Assembly (NCBI GenBank): GCA_964455525.1
Contig: CAYVWR010000002.1
Location: forward strand, 62,001 to 126,000
Direction of reading: 5' to 3'
From: JAFDZV01 sp964455525
GTDB lineage: Bacteria; Bacteroidota; Ignavibacteria; OLB7
DNA: 64,000 nucleotides
The notes beneath the pieces were generated by a model. The model was given only the letters and a program-made list of their open reading frames with translations, did no database searches and had not been told where the DNA came from. The position numbers and the translations under genes were made by a program. Shown one piece after another: positions 35,935 through 44,436 of the stretch; within the stretch, counting starts at the first letter, position 1; every line of letters starts with the position of its first letter.

Positions 35935-37410
35935 CTATTTTCGGATGAGCGAGGCCACTGTTTCCACATGATAGGTTTGTGGGAACATATCCACCGGCTG
36001 CACATATTCTATCGTGTAGCGCTCGGCGAGCAGGGCACAATCGCGTGCCTGTGTGGTTGGATTGCAGCTTACATAGCTGATACGTTCCGGTGCTAGCTCC
36101 AGTATCGTGCGGACCACATCCTCATGCATGCCCGCGCGCGGAGGATCGGTGATGATAACATCCGGCCGGGCGAGCGTCCCGTTGGAGCGTTCGCTTCCCG
36201 CATCGCGAAGTTCCCCGGCGCATCGTGTGATGATATCCTTCAGATCGCCCGCAATGAACTCCGCATTGGCAATGCCATTGCGTTCGGTATTGATGCGTGC
36301 GTCGATAACCGCACCAGGGTTCAACTCTATGCCGAGCGCATGTCCTGCACGGCGTGCCGCTGCCAGCGTAATGGTTCCGGCACCGCAGTACAGATCCCAC
36401 ACGTTCTCCTCTCCGCTCAACGCTGCTGCTGCCAGCGCTTCCTGATAGAGCCGTTCGGCCTGGAGCGAATTGGTCTGAAAGAAGGAGAAGGGGCTGATCG
36501 TAAACTCGTTGCCCGAGACCCGTTCGGTGATCGTTCCCTCGCCAAAAAGAACACGCACCTCCTCGCTGAAGGCTATCTGCGCCTTCTTCCGGTTGATCCC
36601 CTGCACAAGCGTCGTCACTTCCGGTGCCTGCGTTTGCAGCAGGCGGGCATATTCCTGGATGACTTCATCGGCATCATCGCTTGTGACAAGCATCACCATG
36701 GTCTGGCCGCTTGCACGCGATTGCCGTATGACCAGATGGCGGAGCAGGCCGGTATGATCCCTGGTATTATAGATCGAGAGCTTATGCTCCAGCGCAAAGG
36801 CTCTGGTAAGGTTCAGGATATGGTTGCTAAGCTCCGACTGGAGCCAACATTTGTGGACATCGATGATCTTGTCGAACCGGCCGGGCACATGAAGGCCGAT
36901 CGCAAAGTCACGATTCAATTCTTCGCCGGAGGCGATCTCCTGCTCGGTAAGCCATCGCTGCGTGCCAAAGGAGAACTCCATCTTGTTGCGATAGAAGTAT
37001 TCCTCATTGCAGCCGATGGTGGGGCGCACCTCCACGCCATGCAGGCCGGCAATACGTTCAAACGCATCGAGCACATGCTGGCGTTTCCAGCGAAGTTGCT
37101 CCCCGTACAGCAGGTTCTGCCATTTGCATCCGCCGCAATGGCCGAAATAATCGCATGGCGGCTCCACCCGGGTTGGGCTAGGCTCCAGCAGTTCCGTGGT
37201 TTTTGCCTCGGCATGGCGTTTTTTCGAGCGGGTGATACGGGCGCGAACGAGATCGCCCGGAACGCAGCCGGAGACAAAGATGGCCATGTCGTCGTGCCGG
37301 GCCACGCAGCCCCCCTCGAACGCGGCGGCATCGGCGCGAAGCACCACCTCGTCCCCCTTTCTTGGCGCCCGTGTCGGCGCGCTGTTCTCCATATCGATAT
37401 CGTGCGTCAT
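35935..37410 (-). CDS. rlmD: 23S rRNA (uracil-5-)-methyltransferase, RumA/RlmD-like
   Basis: A 491-residue SAM-dependent RNA methyltransferase. An N-terminal TRAM domain (about 17-77, RADAAAFEGGCVARHDDMAI) is followed by an iron-sulfur site with Cys in CDYFGHCGGCKWQN and a further Cys in VHKCWL. The catalytic domain shows FQTNSLQAERLY, WDLYCGAGTITLAAA (SAM binding), ITDPPRAGMHEDVV and SCNPTTQARD with the nucleophilic Cys. It methylates U in rRNA (U1939 or U747 in E. coli enzymes) or tRNA (U54); which one cannot be decided here. It follows the yfhO-like gene after a hairpin. Confidence 0.9.
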   Translation of the reverse strand: MTHDIDMENSAPTRAPRKGDEVVLRADAAAFEGGCVARHDDMAIFVSGCVPGDLVRARITRSKKRHAEAKTTELLEPSPTRVEPPCDYFGHCGGCKWQNLLYGEQLRWKRQHVLDAFERIAGLHGVEVRPTIGCNEEYFYRNKMEFSFGTQRWLTEQEIASGEELNRDFAIGLHVPGRFDKIIDVHKCWLQSELSNHILNLTRAFALEHKLSIYNTRDHTGLLRHLVIRQSRASGQTMVMLVTSDDADEVIQEYARLLQTQAPEVTTLVQGINRKKAQIAFSEEVRVLFGEGTITERVSGNEFTISPFSFFQTNSLQAERLYQEALAAAALSGEENVWDLYCGAGTITLAAARRAGHALGIELNPGAVIDARINTERNGIANAEFIAGDLKDIITRCAGELRDAGSERSNGTLARPDVIITDPPRAGMHEDVVRTILELAPERISYVSCNPTTQARDCALLAERYTIEYVQPVDMFPQTYHVETVASLIRK

Positions 37411-37429
37411 GATTGCTGTAAAATATGTC

Positions 37430-37472
37430 AGGGGCGATCATCCCACCTATGGTTCGGGATAGAATCGCCCCT
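37430..37472 (-). terminator. Stem-loop between yfhO-like gene and rlmD
   Basis: AGGGGCGAT / ATCGCCCCT with an inner ATCCC / GGGAT stem. In the minus direction it lies after the yfhO-like gene and is followed by TGACATATTTTAC. It may end or attenuate that transcript. Confidence 0.5.
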
Positions 37473-37536
37473 TTGCTACGAATGAATCGTTATGGCCGGG
37501 GATACGATGATGGCCCCCGGCCACACTGGGATCGCA

Positions 37537-40221
37537 TCAGACGTCGTCCTCCTCGATCATCGCCGCATCGTGCTTCGGATCGGCATCCTCCGAGCGGCGG
37601 CGCTCGCGTACAAATCCGAAGCCGATAAGGCCGAACATCACCAGATTAAGCCCCAGCGATGTATAGCGGGCGGTATCGAAGCCTTCGGCAACGTAGTGCA
37701 TTTCGATCACATGCTTTCCGGCCGGAACCACCATGCCACGAAGCAGATAGTTTGTCTGGACGATGTCGATCGGCTTGCCGTCGATCGTTGCCTTCCACCC
37801 TGGCGGATAATGGATCTCGCTGATCACAAGGAAGTTATTCCCTGGTCCGGGTGCATCCACATCCATCGTGATCTGATGTGCCTTATAGGTGGTGATATTC
37901 ACCGTTCCACGTCCAAGGCTCCCGCCGGAAGCCGGACGGGGGGCGGCCGTATCAGCGATCGCGGTATCGGCCGGCTGCGGCGCCGATGCTGCATAACCTA
38001 CAGGGTCCACCGTGCCGTTCAGCGGCGTGGTAAGATATGCCACCTCGCGTGGATCGAACGTGTTATCACGGATATTGGTAAGGATCGTTTTGGCATCTGC
38101 CGTCTCCACACGGTTTACAAACCATGCGCGCGGAAGCGCTCCTGGATTGACGAAGACGAGCGCCTGTTTCTCGCGTGACTGGAATATCGGCTGCATCCCC
38201 TCGGCTATCGGCTGCGGGGCGATGATATACTTGGTATTGAGCAGATTCCAGGCAAGCGGGGAGGTCGGGATATTGCCATTGCCCGCTACATCGAGAAGAT
38301 CCTGATAGCTCCGCATCTTGGCCGCATGATAGCCGAGGATATGTTCATGGAACTGGCGTGCGGGGAAGTTTGGCCCCTGCACTGTCAGGTCAAGGATACG
38401 ATAGTGTGAGGAATCGCTATCCAGGAACGCATCCACATCGGTTGGCCGGAACACGGCAAACGCCTGCTCCTGCGGCATGGCCTCCCCCATCGGGCGGTAG
38501 CTGACACGCCATAGATCGAAGATCAGAATGGCAAAGAGCGAGAGCTTGAACGCCGTTGGAGAGATGCGGTCCTTGACGTAGAAATACATCAGCAGCAGCG
38601 TTGCCACGCCAAAAAATGCGGCAAAGAGCCAGTCGGACTGCATGTTGCCGAAGATGAAGTCCTGAAGCTGATTCAGGTCGCTCTGTCCCTTGGCCTTTGC
38701 TGCATCGGCCACTGCTCCCACATAGCTTGCGCGGGCCACATTAACCCCGATCAGGCCAAGCAGGCAGAACGCTCCAAAGGCATATGCGCCATACAGGATG
38801 GACTTGTCGGCGCGTGGATTATCCCCGGCCTTGTGCATGGCTATCAGCGACTCGATGCCGAAGCCGGCCAGGATGGGAAAGACAAACTCCAGCAGTACAA
38901 GCGCCTGGCTTGGCGCTCTGAACTTGTTGAAGCTTGGGACGACATTATAGAAGAAATCGAAGACGATGGGAAAGTTCTTGCCGAAGGAGAGAAGGAGGCT
39001 GAACGCGCCCACAACCATCAGTGCCTGTACAAACCGGTTCTTGCGGTTCATCCATGCGCCGAAGATGCCAAGGATAAGCACCGCGATTCCCATATAGTGC
39101 GCCGCATCGGTGAACGGCATCTGCCCCCAGTAGGTCATGATCTGCTGCGAGCGTCCGTCGGGAAGCTCATAATCAATCTTGCCGAACCCGAAGTACGAGG
39201 GGACCACATAGGTGATCATCTCCTCCGGTGAGAACGACCAGTCGGTGGCGTATTTGTAGCCATGGCCGCCATCCTCGGTATCCTGCGTATTGCTCGGATC
39301 GGGAACCAGTGCGGAGGCGCCACGTGTCGAGTACGGGGTATATTCCTGGATCGCCTGATAGCGGTCCAGTCCCATACCATAGGCAAACGCACCGGCAACC
39401 GCTATCAACAGACCCGCCCGTATCACCCCCATGATAAGGGGCTTGCTCTTGTCCACCGCGGCCCCTATCAACTCAAAGAGAAGGTAGACACCAACGGCGC
39501 ACAGCCCGTAAAACGCGGTCTGCGGGTGTGCCGCCTCCACCATGATATGTATTGCCAGGATAAGCAGACCGGCATACAGCAGGCTCCAGCGGTACACCAG
39601 CTTTTCCAGGCAGAGGAAGATATAGGGGAAGGTCATAAGCACGGCGATCTTGGTGTTATGACCGATCATGATATACACGATGATCCAGGTGGAGAACATC
39701 GCTGCCAGCGAGACGAAGAGCGAGGTGGAGCGGGCTGCCTTTTTGCTCCGCATCAGCAGGAACATGCCAACGCCATAGATGAAGTAATGGAAGATCACTC
39801 TCATCAGCCAGTAGTTGCCAAATCCCACCGCCTTCTCACCGAGTCCTAGTATCGCCATTGCCAGATCCCACCAGCGGTCGCCGGTCACCAGATATGCGCC
39901 GTAGGCGGGCATGCCACTGAAGATATAGGGTATCCAGAAGGGATGCTGTCCCTCGGCCTTCATCGCGTCCAGATACGGGATAAAGCTCAGCCAGGAGATA
40001 TTATCGTTTGTGGCAAAGAACTTCCCGGTAAAGATGACGCCGCCGAAGAAGATGAGAAGCGAGAGGAAGATCATGCCGATGAAGATCGGCGTATGATACG
40101 CTGTGGGAACCGACGCCAGCGGCGACCGCGACGTTCGTGCTGAGGCGCGGGTACTGGCTCGTGCGGTCGTGCCCCGGCCGAGCGGGGTGCGCCTGGGAGG
40201 CGTGCTTCGCGATGTTGCCAT
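37537..40221 (-). CDS. YfhO-family multi-pass membrane protein
   Basis: An 894-residue protein. After a basic, Ser/Thr/Arg-rich N-terminus (1-40) there are about a dozen membrane helices (FIGMIFLSLLIFFGGVIFTG, ... YFYVKDRISPTAFKLSLFAI). Conserved YfhO stretches are PFWIPYIFSGMPAYG and, in the large C-terminal extracytoplasmic domain, NLLNTKYIIAP, PRAWFVNRVE and ISEIHYPPGWKATIDGKPID. The last helix ends FGLIGFGFVRERRR. YfhO proteins are GT-C-like and act in glycosylation of lipoteichoic acid or other polymers in Gram-positives; in Bacteroidota the role is unknown. The glycosyltransferase gene upstream supports a role in envelope glycans. Confidence 0.85.
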   Translation of the reverse strand: MATSRSTPPRRTPLGRGTTARASTRASARTSRSPLASVPTAYHTPIFIGMIFLSLLIFFGGVIFTGKFFATNDNISWLSFIPYLDAMKAEGQHPFWIPYIFSGMPAYGAYLVTGDRWWDLAMAILGLGEKAVGFGNYWLMRVIFHYFIYGVGMFLLMRSKKAARSTSLFVSLAAMFSTWIIVYIMIGHNTKIAVLMTFPYIFLCLEKLVYRWSLLYAGLLILAIHIMVEAAHPQTAFYGLCAVGVYLLFELIGAAVDKSKPLIMGVIRAGLLIAVAGAFAYGMGLDRYQAIQEYTPYSTRGASALVPDPSNTQDTEDGGHGYKYATDWSFSPEEMITYVVPSYFGFGKIDYELPDGRSQQIMTYWGQMPFTDAAHYMGIAVLILGIFGAWMNRKNRFVQALMVVGAFSLLLSFGKNFPIVFDFFYNVVPSFNKFRAPSQALVLLEFVFPILAGFGIESLIAMHKAGDNPRADKSILYGAYAFGAFCLLGLIGVNVARASYVGAVADAAKAKGQSDLNQLQDFIFGNMQSDWLFAAFFGVATLLLMYFYVKDRISPTAFKLSLFAILIFDLWRVSYRPMGEAMPQEQAFAVFRPTDVDAFLDSDSSHYRILDLTVQGPNFPARQFHEHILGYHAAKMRSYQDLLDVAGNGNIPTSPLAWNLLNTKYIIAPQPIAEGMQPIFQSREKQALVFVNPGALPRAWFVNRVETADAKTILTNIRDNTFDPREVAYLTTPLNGTVDPVGYAASAPQPADTAIADTAAPRPASGGSLGRGTVNITTYKAHQITMDVDAPGPGNNFLVISEIHYPPGWKATIDGKPIDIVQTNYLLRGMVVPAGKHVIEMHYVAEGFDTARYTSLGLNLVMFGLIGFGFVRERRRSEDADPKHDAAMIEEDDV

Positions 40222-40433
40222 GCTAGTGCGAGTTGAATATCGGTTATGTGAGTATCGGATGTCTACGAGCGTTCGCGGGCGGGACGGCGGCGGTCCGCAT
40301 CGTGCGGATGGCCATCGCCCCGGCAGAACAGCAAATCCATGCCACCGTTACTGGCGCATCGTTGTGATGAGGCGCCACAGGAAGATGCCGATCGCTATCC
40401 CCTCGGTGCCATCCCGTCCGTCCTATCGTGAAT

Positions 40434-41015
40434 CTATCCGTCCTGCTTCCCTTCAATGGCGCAGAGAAGGATTCCGGCGGCCAGGCCAAGCCTGCGGTCG
40501 AGCAGCAGACCAGGGTCGGAGGAGAAATCGGCCTCCAGCTTTATGACGAAGGGATTGAAGTTCTGACGGAAGGTCACAACCTGGGTCGTATCAATAATGC
40601 CGTTGTAGGTCTGGGGGACAAGGTTCGAGAGAAAGCGCCGGACAAGCGCCAGCACCATGCTATCCTCCTCGATCTTGCCGATCTCCCGGTCGTCGTTATT
40701 CAGAATATGCCATTCATCGCGCAGGATCGAGCGCAGCCCTTTACGCCGGAGCGCTCCTAGCTTCTGGTTGCTGATCGCGTCCACCACATCGTAGGTCGCC
40801 GAGAAGTCCAGCACCTTGCGGGCGGAGATTCTCAGAAGCTCCGTTGTCATATTCTCATCGGAATAGATGCGGATATCCTCCTTCAGCTTGAAGGCTTTCA
40901 TCGTGGAATAGAGCACCACCTGGCCATCGGGACCGAAGATGTGGAATGTGCCTCCGAACAGCTTCAGAATCTTTTTTCGGATCAGGTAGGTTGTGTGCGT
41001 AAACCGCTCGTCCAT
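40434..41015 (-). CDS. Tubby C2/LURP-one-like protein
   Basis: A 193-residue protein; the ATG at 41015 (MDERFTHTTYLIRKKILKLF) is preferred over an upstream frame start that overlaps the glycosyltransferase gene. Strands such as GGTFHIFGPDGQVVLYSTMK, FKLKEDIRIYSDENMTTELL and ISARKVLDFSATYDVVDA match the repeated beta-strand pattern of LURP-one-related/Tub_2 proteins ('F.I.D..G..vf.v....', 'l.i.qk.l'). The C-terminal helix has hydrophobic character (LLLDRRLGLAAGILLCAIEG), as in scramblase-like members. Biochemical role unknown. It lies 48 bases after the glycosyltransferase stop. Confidence 0.65.
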   Translation of the reverse strand: MDERFTHTTYLIRKKILKLFGGTFHIFGPDGQVVLYSTMKAFKLKEDIRIYSDENMTTELLRISARKVLDFSATYDVVDAISNQKLGALRRKGLRSILRDEWHILNNDDREIGKIEEDSMVLALVRRFLSNLVPQTYNGIIDTTQVVTFRQNFNPFVIKLEADFSSDPGLLLDRRLGLAAGILLCAIEGKQDG

Positions 41016-41062
41016 GTGGGGTTGTCGATGTGAGTTCGTAAGAGGATGCCGCTTCACGCAGA

Positions 41063-42421
41063 TCAAGGGGATGCCGGAGGCGTTCTCCTTGTATCAATGG
41101 GAGCGCCTGTAAGTGTGTCCAGAAGATGTGCCAGCTCGCCGGTTGTGGTCCTGCGCTCGTATCTGGCGATCGCCTCGGTATCGGGAAGAAGCGATCGGGT
41201 GCCCTTGATATGGTCGCTATATAATGCAAGAAATGCGTTGGCGATCCCGGCCACATTCGACTGATGGGCCACATACCCGCCGCGCGTCTCGGCGATAAGG
41301 TCGGCGATGGCACCACGTTCCGGTGCCACTGCGATCAGTGGGCGATCGGAGCCTATATATTCATACACCTTTCCTGGCACTACCTCGTCGCTTTCATCGC
41401 ATTCATCCACCACCAGCAGGAGCGCATCGGCAAGAAAGAGCTGGACGATGCTGTCGCGGTGTGGCATATAGCCCACAACCTCGATGGCATCGCCAAGCGG
41501 GCTGTTTTTAAAGGTTTCCATGATCTCTTCGCCGAAGCGTCCGATAAAGCGAAGGCGTATCCCGGCCGGGTCCACCTCGCCGCGCGAGACAAGCCGTTCC
41601 ACGGCGCTCAGGAAGGCATCAGGGTTACGGCGGCCGTACATCGAGCCTGTATATGCCACCGTAAAGCGGTTGTCCGTGCGGACGGTGGGGTTCACCTCGG
41701 GAAAATCGTTGCTATCGAAGCCATTGGGAAGGTGATGGAACTTCTCTCCCGGCAGTTCAGGGTATTTGCGGAGCGCGTCCTTCATGATGCCAAGCCAGGC
41801 GACTTCTACCAGATCGGACTCCTTGAAGACCGCACGTTCAAGCTTGCGGTCGATCGCCGCAGGCAGCGCCCAGCGCTCCGGCGTTGTGATGAACCCGGTC
41901 CAGGGATCGCGAAGTCCCGCTATCCAGGGAAGCCCGGTCTTCCGCTTCAGGCCACGTGCGATAAGGGCGCAGGTATAGGGGGGGGAGGAGCTGTAGATCG
42001 CGTCGATCTTCTCGTTCTCGATAGCTTTCAGCCCGGCTTTGATCGCGTGGGAGTACCAGCCAATCCGGGCATCCGGGATAAAAAGGGTTGCGCGGATAAA
42101 CTCCGCCACCCGTTCGGATGAGGAGAGCGTTGCCCCTTCCTTTCGGATCGTGTTGACATCGATCGCCGTTCCCTTTGCCTTGCCGGTCAGCTTGCGGTAC
42201 AGATCGTACGGCTCGAATATCTCGGTGCGTACAACGCGCACCCCTTCCGGGATCTCCTCCAGAAGCGATTCGTCTCGTGCCGGGAAGTTTCCGTCGCGCA
42301 CGGTGAGCACAACCGGCTCCCATCCGAACTCGCGGAGGTACTGAACATACTTCAGGACACGTTGAACGCCCGGGCCACCCGATGGGGGGAAGTAATAGGC
42401 TACGATCAGGACTTTTTTCAT
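41063..42421 (-). CDS. Family 4-type glycosyltransferase
   Basis: A 452-residue GT-B enzyme. The N-terminal half begins VLIVAYYFPPSGGPGVQRVL, the standard start of GT4 enzymes; the C-terminal half has VAYTGSMYGRRNPDAFLSAV, RLRFIGRFGEEIM, VVGYMPHRDSIVQLFLADAL and the nucleotide-sugar EX7E-like region VVPGKVYEYIGSDRPLIAV. It probably transfers a sugar to a cell-envelope glycan or lipid. It is the first gene of a run with the Tubby-like and YfhO-like genes. The donor and acceptor cannot be told. Confidence 0.88.
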   Translation of the reverse strand: MKKVLIVAYYFPPSGGPGVQRVLKYVQYLREFGWEPVVLTVRDGNFPARDESLLEEIPEGVRVVRTEIFEPYDLYRKLTGKAKGTAIDVNTIRKEGATLSSSERVAEFIRATLFIPDARIGWYSHAIKAGLKAIENEKIDAIYSSSPPYTCALIARGLKRKTGLPWIAGLRDPWTGFITTPERWALPAAIDRKLERAVFKESDLVEVAWLGIMKDALRKYPELPGEKFHHLPNGFDSNDFPEVNPTVRTDNRFTVAYTGSMYGRRNPDAFLSAVERLVSRGEVDPAGIRLRFIGRFGEEIMETFKNSPLGDAIEVVGYMPHRDSIVQLFLADALLLVVDECDESDEVVPGKVYEYIGSDRPLIAVAPERGAIADLIAETRGGYVAHQSNVAGIANAFLALYSDHIKGTRSLLPDTEAIARYERRTTTGELAHLLDTLTGAPIDTRRTPPASP

Positions 42422-42861
42422 CGGCCCGAAGATATAGAACTTCGTTGGATTGGAAACCGGCCCATCGCTGTGGGAGCGAGGTGATTTTCTCGGAAACGGC
42501 CTCTGCCGGATACCCCTTCGGGGGGATCATGGTGCTGGCTATGGTTGGATGATACTATGCCCCCATCCCTATCTCTATCATCTCCGTGCATTCCTGGCCG
42601 GGAACGATGATGGTGGCGTTGGCGATACCGTCAGCAGCCGGGCGTTCCCCGGCGGTGAATTCCGGGCGTATAGGGCTGCGATCGGGTGCCCGATCGCACA
42701 TGGTTCTTTTGGCGGGCCGGGGCCTGGCATGTGCCTGTGCCGCATCGGCGATGGTGATGCGGTGATGCTGTAATCGGCGATATCTGGTATTTTTTTAAGC
42801 TTTTTCGCCTTTTTTTTGATTTCCGAGAGATTGCAGAGGTGGATGGGCAGTACGATTTCGG

Positions 42862-42877
42862 GTACACAAAGATGTAC
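42862..42877 (+). repeat. GTACA element, copy 5 (diverged end)
   Basis: GTACACAAAGATGTAC is kept exactly, but the following TTAC is changed to TAAT and the upstream TACCC half is lost. Unlike copies 1-4 it is not followed by a propeller gene. Confidence 0.7.
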
Positions 42878-43297
42878 TAATGCCGGGTTTTGCAATCGCG
42901 TATGTTTGTCATGTCAATCGGCCATGACCGGTACTAACGGATGCAGGGCCGCGCGGGCAGCAGGGTAGGGAGCAGTAGATGAACCTGTAGGCCACTGCCG
43001 TCCGCCCCCCATGCCCGAACAATGCCGAGAGCCTATATGGTGCTCCTCAACCGCACGGGGGAGCATCGGCGTCAGCAACTGGCGCTGGCGAGAGGAGTGA
43101 AGGAGCGTTTCCATAGCTGCTTAATCTCCTGCACCCTCTCTCCCGGCAATCGGGGGCCGCTGAGACGATTGGTCTGTTGAAGTTCTTCTTTGTAACCTCC
43201 GAACACATTCAGCTACGTGTGCCGGTACCGCCTGCGGGAATCGGGGGTCTCTACGGCGAGTGCTGATTATGCGCTTGAAGATGGCTCGGAGGAAACG

Positions 43298-43332
43298 GAA
43301 CGGCATGGTGCACCGGATGCACCATGCCGTTC
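43298..43332 (-). terminator. Strong hairpin after the last gene of the toxin region
   Basis: GAACGGCATGGTGCA / TGCACCATGCCGTTC, a perfect 15-bp stem with a 5-base loop, 64 bases beyond the stop of the minus-strand gene. On the minus strand it is followed by CGTTTCC. Probable end of the 43.4-kb transcript. Confidence 0.6.
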
Positions 43333-43395
43333 GCTTTTCTATTCCGGCGTATGCTGTTTCCGGCTCTGGGTGCACTTCGGAACAGCGTGGGGCTT

Positions 43396-44073
43396 TTATG
43401 CGGGAGGGAAATCGCCATAGGGGTCGTCAACCGGCTTCCAGCCCCGGATTGCTCGCGCCCTGTTGACTCCGGCAAGAAATGCCAGCGCCTCGATCAACCG
43501 CATACCCCAGCAACATCCCCGCCCGAAAGCAATGCCTTTCCTTTTATCCTCGAACGGCTTCTCAAACGCAACAAGCACACCGCGCGGCGGAATGGCAACG
43601 ATAGGGGTGCAGATCGCGACTCCCATCTGGGCATCGACAAGCTTCTCCTTGCCTGCATAGACATCGTAACATGCATTGTAGATGATGGTGGCGGGAAAAT
43701 CGGGGCCTTCCTGATTGGCAAAGCAGATGCTTCGTGGTTGCTTCTGGGGGCGAGGGGCAAGTGTAAAGGTAATGTAGACCTCCGTGCCGAACTTCTCCGA
43801 AAGCAATTGGCTCCGTCCATACAGTTCCCATACCGCAATGGTGAATTCGAACTGTGTTCGCCCAAGCTGGTTGCGCACGCGGCGGTCAAGCTCAAGCCGC
43901 ATAAACGCCTCGAAGTCGATCTCCTCGGTACTGATCCATCCGTTGGGGAGCGATGCGGTGATAGGGATTGTGATCGTCGAGGCTTCAAACTCGATCTGGC
44001 GGCCAACAGGAAAATGGCCCAACTGGGCTGTAAGAATCTCGCAGAGGCGATCGGTGTTGCAGCAGGTGCTCAT
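43396..44073 (-). CDS. Hypothetical protein
   Basis: A 225-residue protein starting at the ATG at 44073, chosen because GGAGG lies 7 bases upstream; the open frame continues further but without family-like sequence. It has a Cys-rich start (MSTCCNTDRLCEIL), a basic stretch FMRLELDRRVRNQLGRTQFE and a C-terminal part ending IRGWKPVDDPYGDFPPA. No signal peptide or membrane segment. I do not recognise the family. It is the last gene of the minus-strand block that begins with the RHS gene, so an accessory or immunity role is possible but unsupported. Confidence 0.55.
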   Translation of the reverse strand: MSTCCNTDRLCEILTAQLGHFPVGRQIEFEASTITIPITASLPNGWISTEEIDFEAFMRLELDRRVRNQLGRTQFEFTIAVWELYGRSQLLSEKFGTEVYITFTLAPRPQKQPRSICFANQEGPDFPATIIYNACYDVYAGKEKLVDAQMGVAICTPIVAIPPRGVLVAFEKPFEDKRKGIAFGRGCCWGMRLIEALAFLAGVNRARAIRGWKPVDDPYGDFPPA

Positions 44074-44272
44074 ATACGATCCTCCGTGGTGAAGAATGTG
44101 GAAGTGCCAGCATCCATTGTGGATGCTGTTCGCAGATACATGGCGGGGATGGTGGCCGGGGGGAACAGATTCTCGTGGGGGAGATGCCTTCATCCCGGTT
44201 CGGGGACCGAATGATACGGCGCCGTATGCTGAAGAACTTCTTCCAGATTGCTTCTTTGGTGGGGTGGGCAAG

Positions 44273-44307
44273 CCAACTGCACAGGCCAGGATACCCTGTG
44301 CAGTTGG
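44273..44307 (-). terminator. Stem-loop after the TPR membrane protein
   Basis: Perfect 13-bp stem CCAACTGCACAGG / CCTGTGCAGTTGG with a 9-base loop, 130 bases past the stop. No T-run. The remainder of 44074-44436 shows no gene. Confidence 0.5.
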
Positions 44308-44436
44308 TTCTTCGGTTGCTGTGTTTTCCATGAATCGGTTGCATAGGGCTGCCGTCCGGTCTCCATCGGCACGATGCTCCCTGCTTCTTGCCAGAAACAG
44401 AGTCCGGGAACGTTGCCCTGCACCTGAACGGGAGCC

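Larger units (their letters stand above)
42422..43395. other. Long intergenic region with GTACA copy 5
   Basis: Almost 1 kb between the glycosyltransferase (leaving to the left) and the end of a gene arriving from the right. It contains a fifth GTACA element (42862-42877) and a strong hairpin (43298-43332) but no supported gene. Confidence 0.45.
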
